Assembly (NCBI GenBank): GCA_015295905.1
Contig: DVEB01000222.1
Span: 1 to 36,950 of the forward strand
From: Synechococcales cyanobacterium M55_K2018_004
GTDB taxonomy: Bacteria; Cyanobacteriota; Cyanobacteriia; Elainellales; Elainellaceae
DNA length: 36,950 nucleotides
Reading direction: 5' to 3'
In this document: one piece after another, positions 8,981-16,990 of the stretch
How the letters are laid out: the number at the start of each line of letters is the position of its first letter
Position numbering within the stretch: position 1 is the stretch's first letter
Notes under the pieces: model-generated
The model's input: only the letters and a program-made list of their open reading frames with translations
The model's database searches: none
What the model was told of the DNA's origin: nothing
Translations under genes and position numbers: made by a program

Positions 8981-9052
8981 ATCGTTCATCCTTTCAAAGT
9001 TAACTTTCCTCATTGAAAGGACGGAAGTAGGGAGTTATCCCGAAGGAACGCG
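8981..9052 (+). promoter_or_regulatory. Glutamine riboswitch (glnA RNA motif)
   Basis: The 5' leader of gifB carries the conserved glnA-motif blocks ATCGTTCATC (8981-8990), GACGGAAGTAGG (9020-9031) and CCGAAGGAACGC (9040-9051). They fold as a three-way junction: P1 CGTTC (8983-8987) with GAACG (9046-9050); P2 CCTTTCAA (8990-8997) with TTGAAAGG (9013-9020); P3 GGG (9030-9032) with CCC (9039-9041). This class binds L-glutamine, and in cyanobacteria it is known upstream of gifB, where glutamine favours expression. The call rests on motif and pairing read by eye, not a covariance-model search. Confidence 0.9.
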
Positions 9053-9080
9053 CCTCAACCATCACTTCAAAAGCGAGGCG
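9051..9080 (+). promoter_or_regulatory. Putative expression-platform hairpin masking the gifB ribosome-binding site
   Basis: CGCCTC (9051-9056), immediately 3' of the riboswitch P1 stem, is complementary to GAGGCG (9075-9080), which contains the likely Shine-Dalgarno GAGG for the ATG at 9087. The first base of CGCCTC is the last base of the conserved CCGAAGGAACGC block. Formation of the ligand-bound P1 could compete with this hairpin and expose the site. The pairing is seen; the switching mechanism is inferred. Confidence 0.55.
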
Positions 9081-9086
9081 AATTCT

Positions 9087-9539
9087 ATGAAACTCAACTA
9101 TCGCGGAGTCCAATACGACTACAATCCTCAACCCATCGATTTGACGAACCTGCAAGCGCAATCCAGTGATCTGACCTATCGCGGTGTGGCTTATACCTCT
9201 AACCCTCAAGGGGTTGGCGTTTTGCATAGCAACCCTACAACTGCTGAGTTGACCTATCGCTTCAACACCTACAAAACGAACCAACCGGTTGCTGCGCCTG
9301 TGGGTGAAACGGCTGATGTCGCAGCGATCGCGCCTACTTCCGCTAAGGAACGTGCCCGTGTTCTGATGATGAACCATCACCGTGCCGTGAAGCGGCGTCA
9401 ACAAACCATGTTGACCCGTCTAGCTGCGACGATTGGCATGGATGTTGAAACAGCCAGCCACTACTGGAACCATGTGCAAGGCAAGGTTCACCCCAGCTTC
9501 TGGGCAACCTATGACCGTAGCCACGTTGCTGCAAGCTGA
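9087..9539 (+). CDS. gifB: Glutamine synthetase inactivating factor IF17 (GifB), DUF4278 N-terminus
   Basis: A small inhibitor that binds and shuts off type I glutamine synthetase when nitrogen is plentiful. The C-terminal 65 residues match IF7/IF17 closely: RARVLMMNHHRAVKRRQQ (residues 89-106), TMLTRLAATIG, then HYWNHVQGK, SFWATYDRS. The N-terminus (1-66) holds three DUF4278-type repeats (LNYRGVQYDYNP, LTYRGVAYTSNP, LTYRFNTYKTN). At 150 residues it has the length of IF17 rather than the 65-residue IF7. The ATG at 9087 is preceded by GAGGCG. Regulation is layered: an NtcA box over the -10 and a glutamine riboswitch in the leader. No gifA copy is in this window. Confidence 0.92.
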   Translation: MKLNYRGVQYDYNPQPIDLTNLQAQSSDLTYRGVAYTSNPQGVGVLHSNPTTAELTYRFNTYKTNQPVAAPVGETADVAAIAPTSAKERARVLMMNHHRAVKRRQQTMLTRLAATIGMDVETASHYWNHVQGKVHPSFWATYDRSHVAAS

Positions 9540-9664
9540 TGGTTCTATCTAACGGGGGCTGTTGCAGGTAGATCAACCTTGGTTAGGACAGCTTAGTTTG
9601 GACGATGGTAGCGTTCTAGCCATGGATTGCTAGTTAGGTGGATAGCCAGTTAAGCAATAGCCCC

Positions 9665-9715
9665 CATCTTTGGGGGTGAGCACAGGGGCAATTCCCCTCG
9701 TTCACCCCAAAGATG
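9665..9715. other. Nested stable hairpin downstream of gifB
   Basis: CATCTTTGGGG(G)TGA on the left pairs with TCACCCCAAAGATG on the right; the inner loop contains a second stem AGGGG-CAATT-CCCCT. There is no U-run after it, so it is not a classical terminator. It could protect the 3' end of the gifB transcript or belong to an unannotated small RNA ending at the terminator at 9782-9813. Confidence 0.55.
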
Positions 9716-9781
9716 AACTGGATCCTCCTAAGATAACTGAGATAACTGACTCTGAGCATTCCTTAAACTAGTGCGTATAAG

Positions 9782-9813
9782 ACTGCCCAATCCGCTAGGA
9801 GGGGGCAGTTTTT
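9782..9813 (+). terminator. Rho-independent terminator
   Basis: Stem ACTGCCC (9782-9788) / GGGCAGT (9803-9809) followed by TTTT. It lies 240 bp after the gifB stop and upstream of cbiB on the same strand, so it ends gifB-side transcription or a small RNA starting in between. Confidence 0.75.
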
Positions 9814-9839
9814 CATGCATTGACTAGAACGAACGTTAG

Positions 9840-9940
9840 TATGGCGCTATGCGCTCATGGTGTAAAACGCTGTTTGGGGCGACCTTGCTGCGCGGGGTTG
9901 CCCACAGCTTGGTCCTAACCTATGCGTGTAGCGCGATATC
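9840..9940. repeat. Second repeat family, copy 1
   Basis: The left part has TATGGCGCTATGCGC; the right part has CCTAACCTATGCGTG followed by TAGCGCGATAT. The left end and the reverse complement of the right end share GCGCTA and scattered neighbours, suggesting an old pair of terminal inverted repeats. Related right-end sequences recur at 21580-21612 and 31241-31265. The boundaries are approximate. Confidence 0.45.
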
Positions 9941-9958
9941 AATGGGTTGAAGTGATTT

Positions 9959-10960
9959 GTGGAGAGTCATTTTTTACGCCTTATCCCGGCTCTTGTGCTG
10001 GCGATCGCCGCTGTCCTTGATTACCTGATCGGCGACCCCTGGGGCTGGCTGCACCCGGTGCAGGTGATGGGCTGGGGAATTGATCAGTATCAGCGTTGGG
10101 CCTTGCTCCATCTGAAACAACGGTCCCTGCTGAAGCTTGCGGGTGTTGTGCTCGGGCTAGGGTTAGTCGTTATTAGTGGAATGGTTGGTTGGGGCATCGT
10201 TGCGTTCAGTATGATGCTGCACCCGGCCATTGGTGTTGGGGTGCAGGGTGTTCTGTTGGCAAGTTGTTTTGCAGGGCGGAGCCTGCGGCGGGCCGCAGAC
10301 GATGTGTTGCAGCCCCTCTCGATAGGAGACCTAGTGACTGCGCGATCGCGCCTCAGTCGATATGTGGGGCGAGACACTGAAACTCTCTCCGCAGCAGAAG
10401 TTCTGCGGGCCGTGCTGGAGACCGTGACGGAGAACGCAACGGATGGGGTCATGGCTCCGCTGTTTTGGGCGATTGTCGGAGCGTTGACGCCCTTGGGCAG
10501 TGTTCCCTTCGCCCTAGCCTACAAAGCCGCCAGCACGCTCGACTCAATGGTGGGCTATCGAGAAGCCCCCTATACTGACCTAGGCTGGTTTAGTGCCCGC
10601 ATGGATGATGGGTTGACTTGGTTGCCCTGCCGCCTAACAGTCTTCACCCTGGGGCTGTTGTCGGGTCGTCCAATGCAGGTCTGGCAAATTTGCCGCCGCG
10701 ATGCCCCCCAGGACCCCAGCCCCAATGCGGGCTGGAGCGAGGCGGTTTATGCGGCCATCCTAGGCGTGCAGGTGGGAGGACGCAACGTTTATCGAGGGCA
10801 GGTCAAGGAGAAACCGCTTTTGGGAGACCCGCTTTATCCCATCACACCGGAGACGATTGAGCAAGCGATGGGGTTGACCCGGTGGGCATTCTTGAGTTGG
10901 CTGGCGATCGCAATGTCCGGGCTGATCCTAATGACTGAATTCGTCTTTGCTGGAAGTTAG
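9959..10960 (+). CDS. cbiB: Adenosylcobinamide-phosphate synthase, CobD/CbiB family
   Basis: An integral membrane enzyme of cobalamin synthesis that attaches aminopropanol phosphate to the corrin ring (adenosylcobyric acid to adenosylcobinamide phosphate). Family landmarks include LDYLIGDPWGWLHPVQVMG at the N-terminus, RDTETLSAAEVLRAVLETV, ENATDGVMAPLFWAIVG, ALAYKAASTLDSMVGYR, and the C-terminal NAGWSEAVYAAILGVQ. Length 333 residues with about five hydrophobic segments is normal. The start is a GTG at 9959; an ATG just upstream runs into a stop after two codons. It stands alone; no other cobalamin gene is adjacent. Pseudocobalamin rather than B12 is the usual product in cyanobacteria (family knowledge). 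Confidence 0.92.
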   Translation: MESHFLRLIPALVLAIAAVLDYLIGDPWGWLHPVQVMGWGIDQYQRWALLHLKQRSLLKLAGVVLGLGLVVISGMVGWGIVAFSMMLHPAIGVGVQGVLLASCFAGRSLRRAADDVLQPLSIGDLVTARSRLSRYVGRDTETLSAAEVLRAVLETVTENATDGVMAPLFWAIVGALTPLGSVPFALAYKAASTLDSMVGYREAPYTDLGWFSARMDDGLTWLPCRLTVFTLGLLSGRPMQVWQICRRDAPQDPSPNAGWSEAVYAAILGVQVGGRNVYRGQVKEKPLLGDPLYPITPETIEQAMGLTRWAFLSWLAIAMSGLILMTEFVFAGS

Positions 10961-11381
10961 CTAGGACTTGATGTGAAGCCCAAACTAATTTTGGGGCACC
11001 GCGCCGGGCGCGGTGCCCCAAAACCCTTGCTTTTCCCGAATTCACGTAAACTAGGTCCAACAGTTGAGTCTTAATTCTAGCCAAAGCATTTTGGCTTTGC
11101 GGCAACTTTGTGCGTAAACTAATGATTTTAGGGTCTGAAAGTCCTTATTTTGCGGAGTGACGCTGTAGATCACTCCGCATGCTCTCGTGGCCGTAGCACT
11201 CGCGCACCCGATTGAGGACAAAGGTTTAGGATAAAGGGGATGCGAGAGATTTACCCCCAGCCCAGGCTAGATCCCTGGCGACCTGTCCTCACCGAGGCTG
11301 GCCACCGCTGTAGAACCAGAGAGACGCTGGCTTGAGAAGACTGACCTAACTATTCCTGTGCCTCGGTTGCCCCCTTGCCCT
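10961..11381. other. Intergenic region between cbiB and the hybrid kinase
   Basis: A gap of about 420 bp holding short repeat copy 3 (10971-11047), a 10-bp-stem hairpin TGCGGAGTGA/TCACTCCGCA (11151-11179) without a U-run, and a long-range pair GAGGACA (11214-11220) / TGTCCTC (11284-11290). The hairpins could belong to the kinase leader or a structured RNA; no known class is recognised. Confidence 0.5.
10971..11047 (+). repeat. MITE-like repeat, copy 3 (short form, one hairpin)
   Basis: About 77 bp. Hairpin A is intact (TTTTGGGGCACCGCGCC / GGCGCGGTGCCCCAAAA), but hairpin B is missing: CCCTTGC runs straight into TTTTCCCGAATTCACGT. The left end is diverged (ATGTGAAGCC). No clear flanking duplication. 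It begins 10 bp after the cbiB stop codon. Confidence 0.85.
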
Positions 11382-14300
11382 ATGAAGCTTCTCGGTTCGT
11401 CTCTCTTTTCAGCCCCCCTAAAGTTCCAAAGCGACTCAATGGTAATCGTGGCGCCTGACGCTGCTGCCCTTGCCGTGATGCAGGAGATGCGAGATCGGCG
11501 GGAAAGCTACGTTCTGGTGGTGAGTGAACAGCAGCTTATAGGGATTTTCACGGAACGGGATGTGGTGCGGGCGGTTGCGGCAGGGATTGATCTGGAGCAA
11601 CAGGCGATCGCCGCCCTCATGACGCGTGATGTCATGACGATCACGGAACAAGAAGCAGCAGATATTTTCAAGGTCTTGCAGCGGTTTCGCCAACACCGCA
11701 TTCGCCATTTGCCAGTCCTCTCTGAGGGGGGCAAAGTGGTGGGAGTGATTACGCCTAAATATGTACGCGATGCTCTCCAGCCTACCGACTTGTTGCGTTT
11801 GAAGCAGGTCTCAGAGGTGATGAACCCGCGCGTGTTGTGTGCATTGGCTGACATGAACCTAGCACAACTAGCCCGCAGCATGGCCGACCACCACATGAGT
11901 TGTGTGGTGATTGTGCAACCCTTGCCGCTGCTGCCGACACCGGAGCGATCGGGGAACCCGCCCAACGATCCGGGGAACGGTCAAACGGCTGGGAGCCGAA
12001 TGGTTGTTGGACACGCACCCAACACAGCGGCGATCGCGCCTTCGGGCTGGGGGCATGTGTTGTTAAGAGGCGACCAAGATACAGAGCCTCTGCCTGATCA
12101 GCGATCGCACAGGCTTGTTCCGGTTGGGATCGTGACGGAACGTGACATCGTTACCCTGCGCATTGGCCATGCCGATTTGTCGTTGCTGACCGCTGGTGCA
12201 GTGATGAGTACCCCCTTGCTGCCGATTCGGTTGCAAGACACCCTCTGGAATGCTCACCAAGTGATGCAGGAGCACACGATTCGCCGGTTGGTCGTGATCG
12301 ACGACCAGGGAGGGCTGGCGGGCATTGTGACACAGACTAGTATTTTGAAGGCACTAGACCCCCTAGAGTTGCAAGAGCTAGTCAATTCGCTACAACAGAG
12401 CATTTTTGAGAAGACCAATCAGCTAGAGGCAGAGATTGAGCAACGGCAACAACTGGGCCTTTCCTTGCAAGAAAGTGAAGCCCGCTGCAAAGCGTCTGAA
12501 GCGCAATTGAAAGATATTTTGAATAGTGCGATCGCCGTTGTTGCTAACTACCGCCTCTACGGCCATGACTCCTGGGATGCTTATCATTCCCTTCAGGAAC
12601 ATTGCGAGTACGAATATTACTCTGCTGGCTGTCAGACGATATTTGGCTACACGGCTGAAGAGTTTCTAGAAAATAAAGCGCTGTGGCAATCGCGAGTGTT
12701 TCCGGAAGACTGGGAGACTGTGCTTCTGCCGCGCTATGACAAGATTTATGCGGGTGAACCCTCGACTGTGGAATATCGGTTCTACCATAAAGACAACTCA
12801 CTACGCTGGATTTTAGAGACCCTCACGCCTCGTTACGATGAGGCCCAACGCTGTTGGGTCTGCACGACAGTGAGCATTGATATTACGGCTCAGAAACAGG
12901 CTGAGGAAGCGCTGCGACAACAGCTTGAGCGCGATCGCCTGTTGGCCGAGTTAACTCAGCGCATCCGCCAGTCCCTCGATCTATCAGAAATTTTGCAAAC
13001 GACGGTGACCGAGGTGCGCCAGTTTCTCCAAGCCGATCGAGTGCTGATTTACCAATTCAATGCAGACTGGACCGGTGGCGTGATTGCAGAAGCCGTCACA
13101 TCACCGTGGGTCTCTCTGTTGCCGGAGTCGCCCCTACAGGCATCGCCGCAACCGCTCTCAGCAGTGCAGGACTTGGTTCGCGATCGCGCCTGTTTTTTGT
13201 CTCAATTCGTGGAGCCTAGTCAGGAAAAAGCTCCCCTCAACTTACCTGCAGGGCGATCGGGCATTGACCGGCAAGGAGTTTGGTATTTGCACGTATCCGA
13301 TGTGTCGCAGGCGAACTTGGCTCCCCGATATCAGCAGGTTTTGCAACAACTCCAGGCCAAGGCTTATCTGATCGTGCCGATCGAACAGGGCGATCGCCTG
13401 TGGGGGTTGCTGGCCCTCTACCAGAACGCTCAGACTCGCCAGTGGCAACCCTTTGAAATCAGCATTGTGGCGGATATTGCCACCCAACTCAGCGTTGCCC
13501 TCAAACAAGCAGAGCTACTCGCCCACACCCGGCAACAGTCTGTTGAACTGCAGCAGGCCAAAGAAGCGGCTGAGGCAGCAAACCGGGCCAAAAGTAATTT
13601 CTTGGCCAATATGAGTCACGAGTTACGCACCCCTTTAAATGTCATCCTGGGGTTTGCCCAATTGATGAACCAGGATAAGGCGCTGCCCGCAGAATATCGA
13701 GAGCAGATTGACATTATTGCCCGCAGTGGACAACACCTGTTGGAGTTGATCAACGATGTCCTAGATCTATCCAAGATCGAAGCCGAGAAAACCAGCCTTA
13801 GCCTCGATCGGTTTTCCCTGATCGATCTGTTGTCCCGGCTCGAAAGCATGTTTCAGTTGCAAGTGCAAGCGAAGCAATTGCGCTTTATTTTGGAAACTGC
13901 CCCCGACCTACCAGCGCAAATCTATACCGACGAAGCCAAGCTCCGCCAAATCCTGATCAATCTCATCAGTAATGCCATCAAATTCACGCCGCAAGGGGTT
14001 GTGCGACTGCGGGTTCAAGTCGTCTCAGCCGCGTCTCCCGAGACGACCGCACAAGCCTTGACCCGGTTGCGCTTTGAAGTTGAAGACACGGGCGTGGGCA
14101 TTGCCCCCGAAGACCTCAACACCATTTTTGAGCCGTTTGTGCAGACCTCCAGCGGGCAGCAGACCCACCAGGGAACCGGCCTAGGCTTGCCCATCAGCCG
14201 AAAATTAGTGCGATTGTTGGGCGGCACGCTCTCGGTTGAGAGTAGGGTCAACCAGGGGGCGCGCTTCTGGTTTGAAATTTCTGTGCCGGCTGAATCATCC

Positions 14301-15044
14301 CCAGCGGCGCTCCCGCCGACACAACCCCAGCGGATTGTCGGGCTGGCTGCGGGGCAGCCCTGTTTCCGGGTGCTGGTTGTTGATGATTCCGCCTCCAATC
14401 GTGGACTGCTAGTGCAACTGTTGGAGCCGTTGGGATTTGAGTTGCAGCAGGCCAGTGGTGGACTGGAGGCGATCGCCCTCTGGCAGGCTTGGCACCCCCA
14501 CCTGATTTTGATGGACTTACGGATGCCGGGTCTGAATGGTCTCTCCGCTGTCGAGCACATTCGGCAACTGGAGGCAGCACTGCCCGATCCACTCCAACAG
14601 TTGGGGGATGCCCCTAGGCAGACAACCCCAGTTCGGAGCAAAATCGTGGCGCTCACTGCCAGCCCTCTATCAGAGGATCGCGATCGCAGCTTGGCCGCTG
14701 GATGTGATGCTTTTTTGAGTAAACCGTTCGACTGTAACGAGTTGCTCCAAATCATTGGCGATTTGCTAGGGCTGCAATACACTTACACTGCCTCAGATCC
14801 AGAAGACTTACGCCGCAAGTCATCGCTCTCGGCAACTCAAGCCATACCCACAAAACTAGACCTGGCCGTCATGCCTCCTGCCTGGATCGCCCAACTCCAT
14901 GCCGCCGCTGCCCAAGCCAGCGATCGCCTGATTTACAACCTGCTCGACCAGATCCCCGACCAATATGCCCCTCTACGGGAAGGACTAGCACACCTGGTGC
15001 AAAACTTTCAGTACGAAATTCTGCTCAACATCAGTCGCCATTGA
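11382..15044 (+). CDS. CBS-CBS-PAS-GAF hybrid sensor histidine kinase with receiver domain
   Basis: A cytoplasmic sensor kinase with no membrane segment. Residues (counted from the GTG at 11358): two CBS pairs at about 28-140 and 150-335, the second split by a 65-residue low-complexity insert; a coiled coil (340-385); a PAS fold (385-515); a GAF domain (530-720); HisKA with NMSHELRTP, phospho-His 754; HATPase_c with N-box [21 protein letters not shown] and GTGLGLPIS; a receiver at 1003-1135 with DD 1009-1010, phospho-Asp 1053 and Lys 1122; then a tail of about 90 residues. The GAF is of the cyanobacteriochrome/phytochrome sort, but the chromophore Cys-His is Arg-Tyr (657-658, ANLAPRY), so it should not bind bilin. 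CBS pairs usually sense adenine nucleotides. I prefer the ATG at 11382 over the GTG at 11358. Its partner regulator is not in the window. Confidence 0.9.
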   Translation: MKLLGSSLFSAPLKFQSDSMVIVAPDAAALAVMQEMRDRRESYVLVVSEQQLIGIFTERDVVRAVAAGIDLEQQAIAALMTRDVMTITEQEAADIFKVLQRFRQHRIRHLPVLSEGGKVVGVITPKYVRDALQPTDLLRLKQVSEVMNPRVLCALADMNLAQLARSMADHHMSCVVIVQPLPLLPTPERSGNPPNDPGNGQTAGSRMVVGHAPNTAAIAPSGWGHVLLRGDQDTEPLPDQRSHRLVPVGIVTERDIVTLRIGHADLSLLTAGAVMSTPLLPIRLQDTLWNAHQVMQEHTIRRLVVIDDQGGLAGIVTQTSILKALDPLELQELVNSLQQSIFEKTNQLEAEIEQRQQLGLSLQESEARCKASEAQLKDILNSAIAVVANYRLYGHDSWDAYHSLQEHCEYEYYSAGCQTIFGYTAEEFLENKALWQSRVFPEDWETVLLPRYDKIYAGEPSTVEYRFYHKDNSLRWILETLTPRYDEAQRCWVCTTVSIDITAQKQAEEALRQQLERDRLLAELTQRIRQSLDLSEILQTTVTEVRQFLQADRVLIYQFNADWTGGVIAEAVTSPWVSLLPESPLQASPQPLSAVQDLVRDRACFLSQFVEPSQEKAPLNLPAGRSGIDRQGVWYLHVSDVSQANLAPRYQQVLQQLQAKAYLIVPIEQGDRLWGLLALYQNAQTRQWQPFEISIVADIATQLSVALKQAELLAHTRQQSVELQQAKEAAEAANRAKSNFLANMSHELRTPLNVILGFAQLMNQDKALPAEYREQIDIIARSGQHLLELINDVLDLSKIEAEKTSLSLDRFSLIDLLSRLESMFQLQVQAKQLRFILETAPDLPAQIYTDEAKLRQILINLISNAIKFTPQGVVRLRVQVVSAASPETTAQALTRLRFEVEDTGVGIAPEDLNTIFEPFVQTSSGQQTHQGTGLGLPISRKLVRLLGGTLSVESRVNQGARFWFEISVPAESSPAALPPTQPQRIVGLAAGQPCFRVLVVDDSASNRGLLVQLLEPLGFELQQASGGLEAIALWQAWHPHLILMDLRMPGLNGLSAVEHIRQLEAALPDPLQQLGDAPRQTTPVRSKIVALTASPLSEDRDRSLAAGCDAFLSKPFDCNELLQIIGDLLGLQYTYTASDPEDLRRKSSLSATQAIPTKLDLAVMPPAWIAQLHAAAAQASDRLIYNLLDQIPDQYAPLREGLAHLVQNFQYEILLNISRH

Positions 15045-15077
15045 CCCACCTTGCGGTGCCGTTGTTCTAAATTCCCC

Positions 15078-15716
15078 CTAAATTCCCAAAAACGTCCGTG
15101 TCTCTTGCCAAATCTCGGCTTCAACGTTGCCCAGGGCGTGATCGCTGTCTAACTCTACCAGCCGTACCCAAGGCCGCGAAGCCGCATAATCACGGCTGAC
15201 CTGCACTGGAATCACCTCATCTGCAGTTCCATGCAGGATCAGCGTAGGCACAGGGCGCTGAAGCTGCGTAACGTCGTTGTATTGCTGGGCATCTAGCACA
15301 AAGCCATACTGTAGCGTCATCATCCGGTCTTCCCCATAGTGATAGACCGATAACGCATTGGTCTGCTGCCACTGCTGCACTTGCGCCTCCCCCAAGCGTG
15401 GTAGCCAGTGATCTAGAAAACCAAAGGCAGGGGCCAGTAGCACCAAACGTTGCACCTGTGCATAACGCTCGCCTAACCAAGCAGCGGTCACCCCCCCCAG
15501 GCTAGAACCGATTAGCACCACTGGAGTCGGGGCGGGGGGAAACAGATCTGCCACTTGGTGCAGTTGTCGAGTCAGGGTCAGTTCGGCAAAATTGTCCTGG
15601 TTTAGGTCAGGAATTACTAACGAAAGCCCCACAGATTGAAAGCGATCGCCCAGTGCTCTGGCCTTGGCAGAGTGCGGACTAGAGGCAAATCCATGCAAGT
15701 AGCAATAAAAGACCAT
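15078..15716 (-). CDS. YqiA-like alpha/beta hydrolase (esterase)
   Basis: A 212-residue soluble hydrolase of the YqiA/UPF0227 kind. The N-terminus YLHGFASSP forms the oxyanion-hole strand, GSSLGG carries the nucleophile Ser72, HGTADEVIP carries Asp166 and SDHAL carries His193, giving a full catalytic triad. The natural substrate is unknown; E. coli YqiA hydrolyses short acyl and palmitoyl esters. It converges on the hybrid kinase (33-bp gap) and is divergent from the SDR gene. Confidence 0.85.
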   Translation of the reverse strand: MVFYCYLHGFASSPHSAKARALGDRFQSVGLSLVIPDLNQDNFAELTLTRQLHQVADLFPPAPTPVVLIGSSLGGVTAAWLGERYAQVQRLVLLAPAFGFLDHWLPRLGEAQVQQWQQTNALSVYHYGEDRMMTLQYGFVLDAQQYNDVTQLQRPVPTLILHGTADEVIPVQVSRDYAASRPWVRLVELDSDHALGNVEAEIWQETRTFLGI

Positions 15717-15904
15717 GCTGCAAAAATACCCTCTCCCTTAAAAATTTTCGTTATATTTAAGGTTTTCGACTCCTGCTCAAGCCTCATGCTGAAGATAGCG
15801 GAGTCATAAGATAGCCACAGGAACTCAAGTTTCGCTAGAGTTCCGAGTCGCAGGCAAGGAGCCTTCCTTAGCGACAACCAATGCTCTGACAAAAAGCACG
15901 GTGC

Positions 15905-16828
15905 ATGACACTCCCTTCTCTCTCCCAACAAGTCATTCTAATTACTGGAGCCTCCGCTGGAATTGGTGCGGCGCTGGCGCAGGTGCTGGCGCAGCAATGT
16001 TCTGGGGTGCGGCTGGTGCTGGTGGCTCGTCGGGGCGATCGCCTGGAGGCGGTGGCTGAAGGCTGTCGGAACGCGGGGGCAGAGGTGTTGGCGTTGCCTG
16101 CCGATATTGCCCAGCCGCAGCAGGCCAAACTGCTGGTGGAGAAAACGCTGTCAGTGTTTGAGCGGATTGATGCCCTGGTCAACAACGCTGGCTATGGACA
16201 GATGGGGCCAGTCGAGCTGATTCCTACTGCGGCGGTTGAACGGCAATTTGCGACCAACGTTCTGGGGCCAATCGCCCTCATTCAAGCTGTTATTCCCGTC
16301 ATGCGGCGCCAAGGGGGGGGACGGATTGTCAACATTAGCTCGATCGGCGGACGGTTGGCTTTTCCGATGGGTGGCCTATATAGCGCCTCAAAGTTTGCCC
16401 TAGAAGGCTTGAGTGATGCCCTGCGGATGGAGTTGGAGCCGTTTAAGATTCGGGTCAGTGTGGTGGAGCCGGGGCCAGTCACGACCGAGTTCTTTGCCGT
16501 GGCGCGTCAGCAGGGAGAAGTGGCGATCGCCCATCCTGAAGCTACCCCCTACCGTGCTGCCTTTGCCAACCTGGAGAACCTGGCCCAGCAGACCGCCAGC
16601 CGCGCCTGGACTGCCGAAAAAACGGCTCGTGTGGTGTTGAGAGCGTTGAGTGATCGCCATCCCCGACCTCGCTACATTGCCGCGACTGGCGGGGCCGTCC
16701 TGCTATTCCTGATGACCAAAGTCTTGCCGACTCGCTTCGTCGATCGATTCTGGCAACGTTTCTACGGCATCGACCGGGTCATGCAGGAGTGGCAATCCCA
16801 CCCCAGGGTGGGGGATCCTTCCGGCTAG
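15905..16828 (+). CDS. Short-chain dehydrogenase/reductase
   Basis: A classical SDR: cofactor motif TGASAGIG (residues 14-21), NNAG (93-96), catalytic Ser near 145-146 (NISSIGG) and YSASK with Tyr159 and Lys163, then PGPVTTEFF. The ARR after the second strand hints at NADP preference. At 307 residues it is longer than the 250-residue core and has a C-terminal hydrophobic helix (around AATGGAVLLFLMTKVLP), suggesting loose membrane association. The substrate is unknown. It is divergent from the YqiA-like gene and 162 bp ahead of sucC. Confidence 0.88.
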   Translation: MTLPSLSQQVILITGASAGIGAALAQVLAQQCSGVRLVLVARRGDRLEAVAEGCRNAGAEVLALPADIAQPQQAKLLVEKTLSVFERIDALVNNAGYGQMGPVELIPTAAVERQFATNVLGPIALIQAVIPVMRRQGGGRIVNISSIGGRLAFPMGGLYSASKFALEGLSDALRMELEPFKIRVSVVEPGPVTTEFFAVARQQGEVAIAHPEATPYRAAFANLENLAQQTASRAWTAEKTARVVLRALSDRHPRPRYIAATGGAVLLFLMTKVLPTRFVDRFWQRFYGIDRVMQEWQSHPRVGDPSG

Positions 16829-16836
16829 AGGGGTTC

Positions 16837-16899
16837 AGGCCATCCACTATCTAGGCCATCCCCTGGAAGGCCATCTATCTGCAAGGCATCCTGCCTATC
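16837..16899. repeat. Imperfect 15-16 bp tandem repeat, four units
   Basis: Four degenerate copies of AGGCCATCYAYTATCT start at 16837, 16853, 16868 and 16884 between the SDR gene and sucC. The last unit has lost a C (AGGCATCC). Probable slippage product; no function is evident. Confidence 0.6.
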
Positions 16900-16990
16900 G
16901 GGAACCCCACCCCCTTTCTGGGCACCCTAAGCATTACCCCGTTCCCTGCTGCTTGCTTGTCACACCCTGTCCTATTCAACCCACACCGCT

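Larger units (their letters stand above)
9540..9958. other. Intergenic region between gifB and cbiB
   Basis: A 419-bp non-coding stretch. In order it holds a nested stable hairpin (9665-9715), a Rho-independent terminator (9782-9813) and a second-family repeat (about 9840-9940). No cobalamin riboswitch box is seen ahead of cbiB. Confidence 0.6.

Noticed and set aside
9540-9958. Cobalamin riboswitch upstream of cbiB
   Set aside because: No B12-box-like sequence was found; the structures present are a plain hairpin, a terminator and a repeat.
11151-11290. Hairpins before the hybrid kinase as a known riboswitch or 6S RNA
   Set aside because: Stems are real, but no conserved motif of a known class could be recognised, so only the structure is noted.
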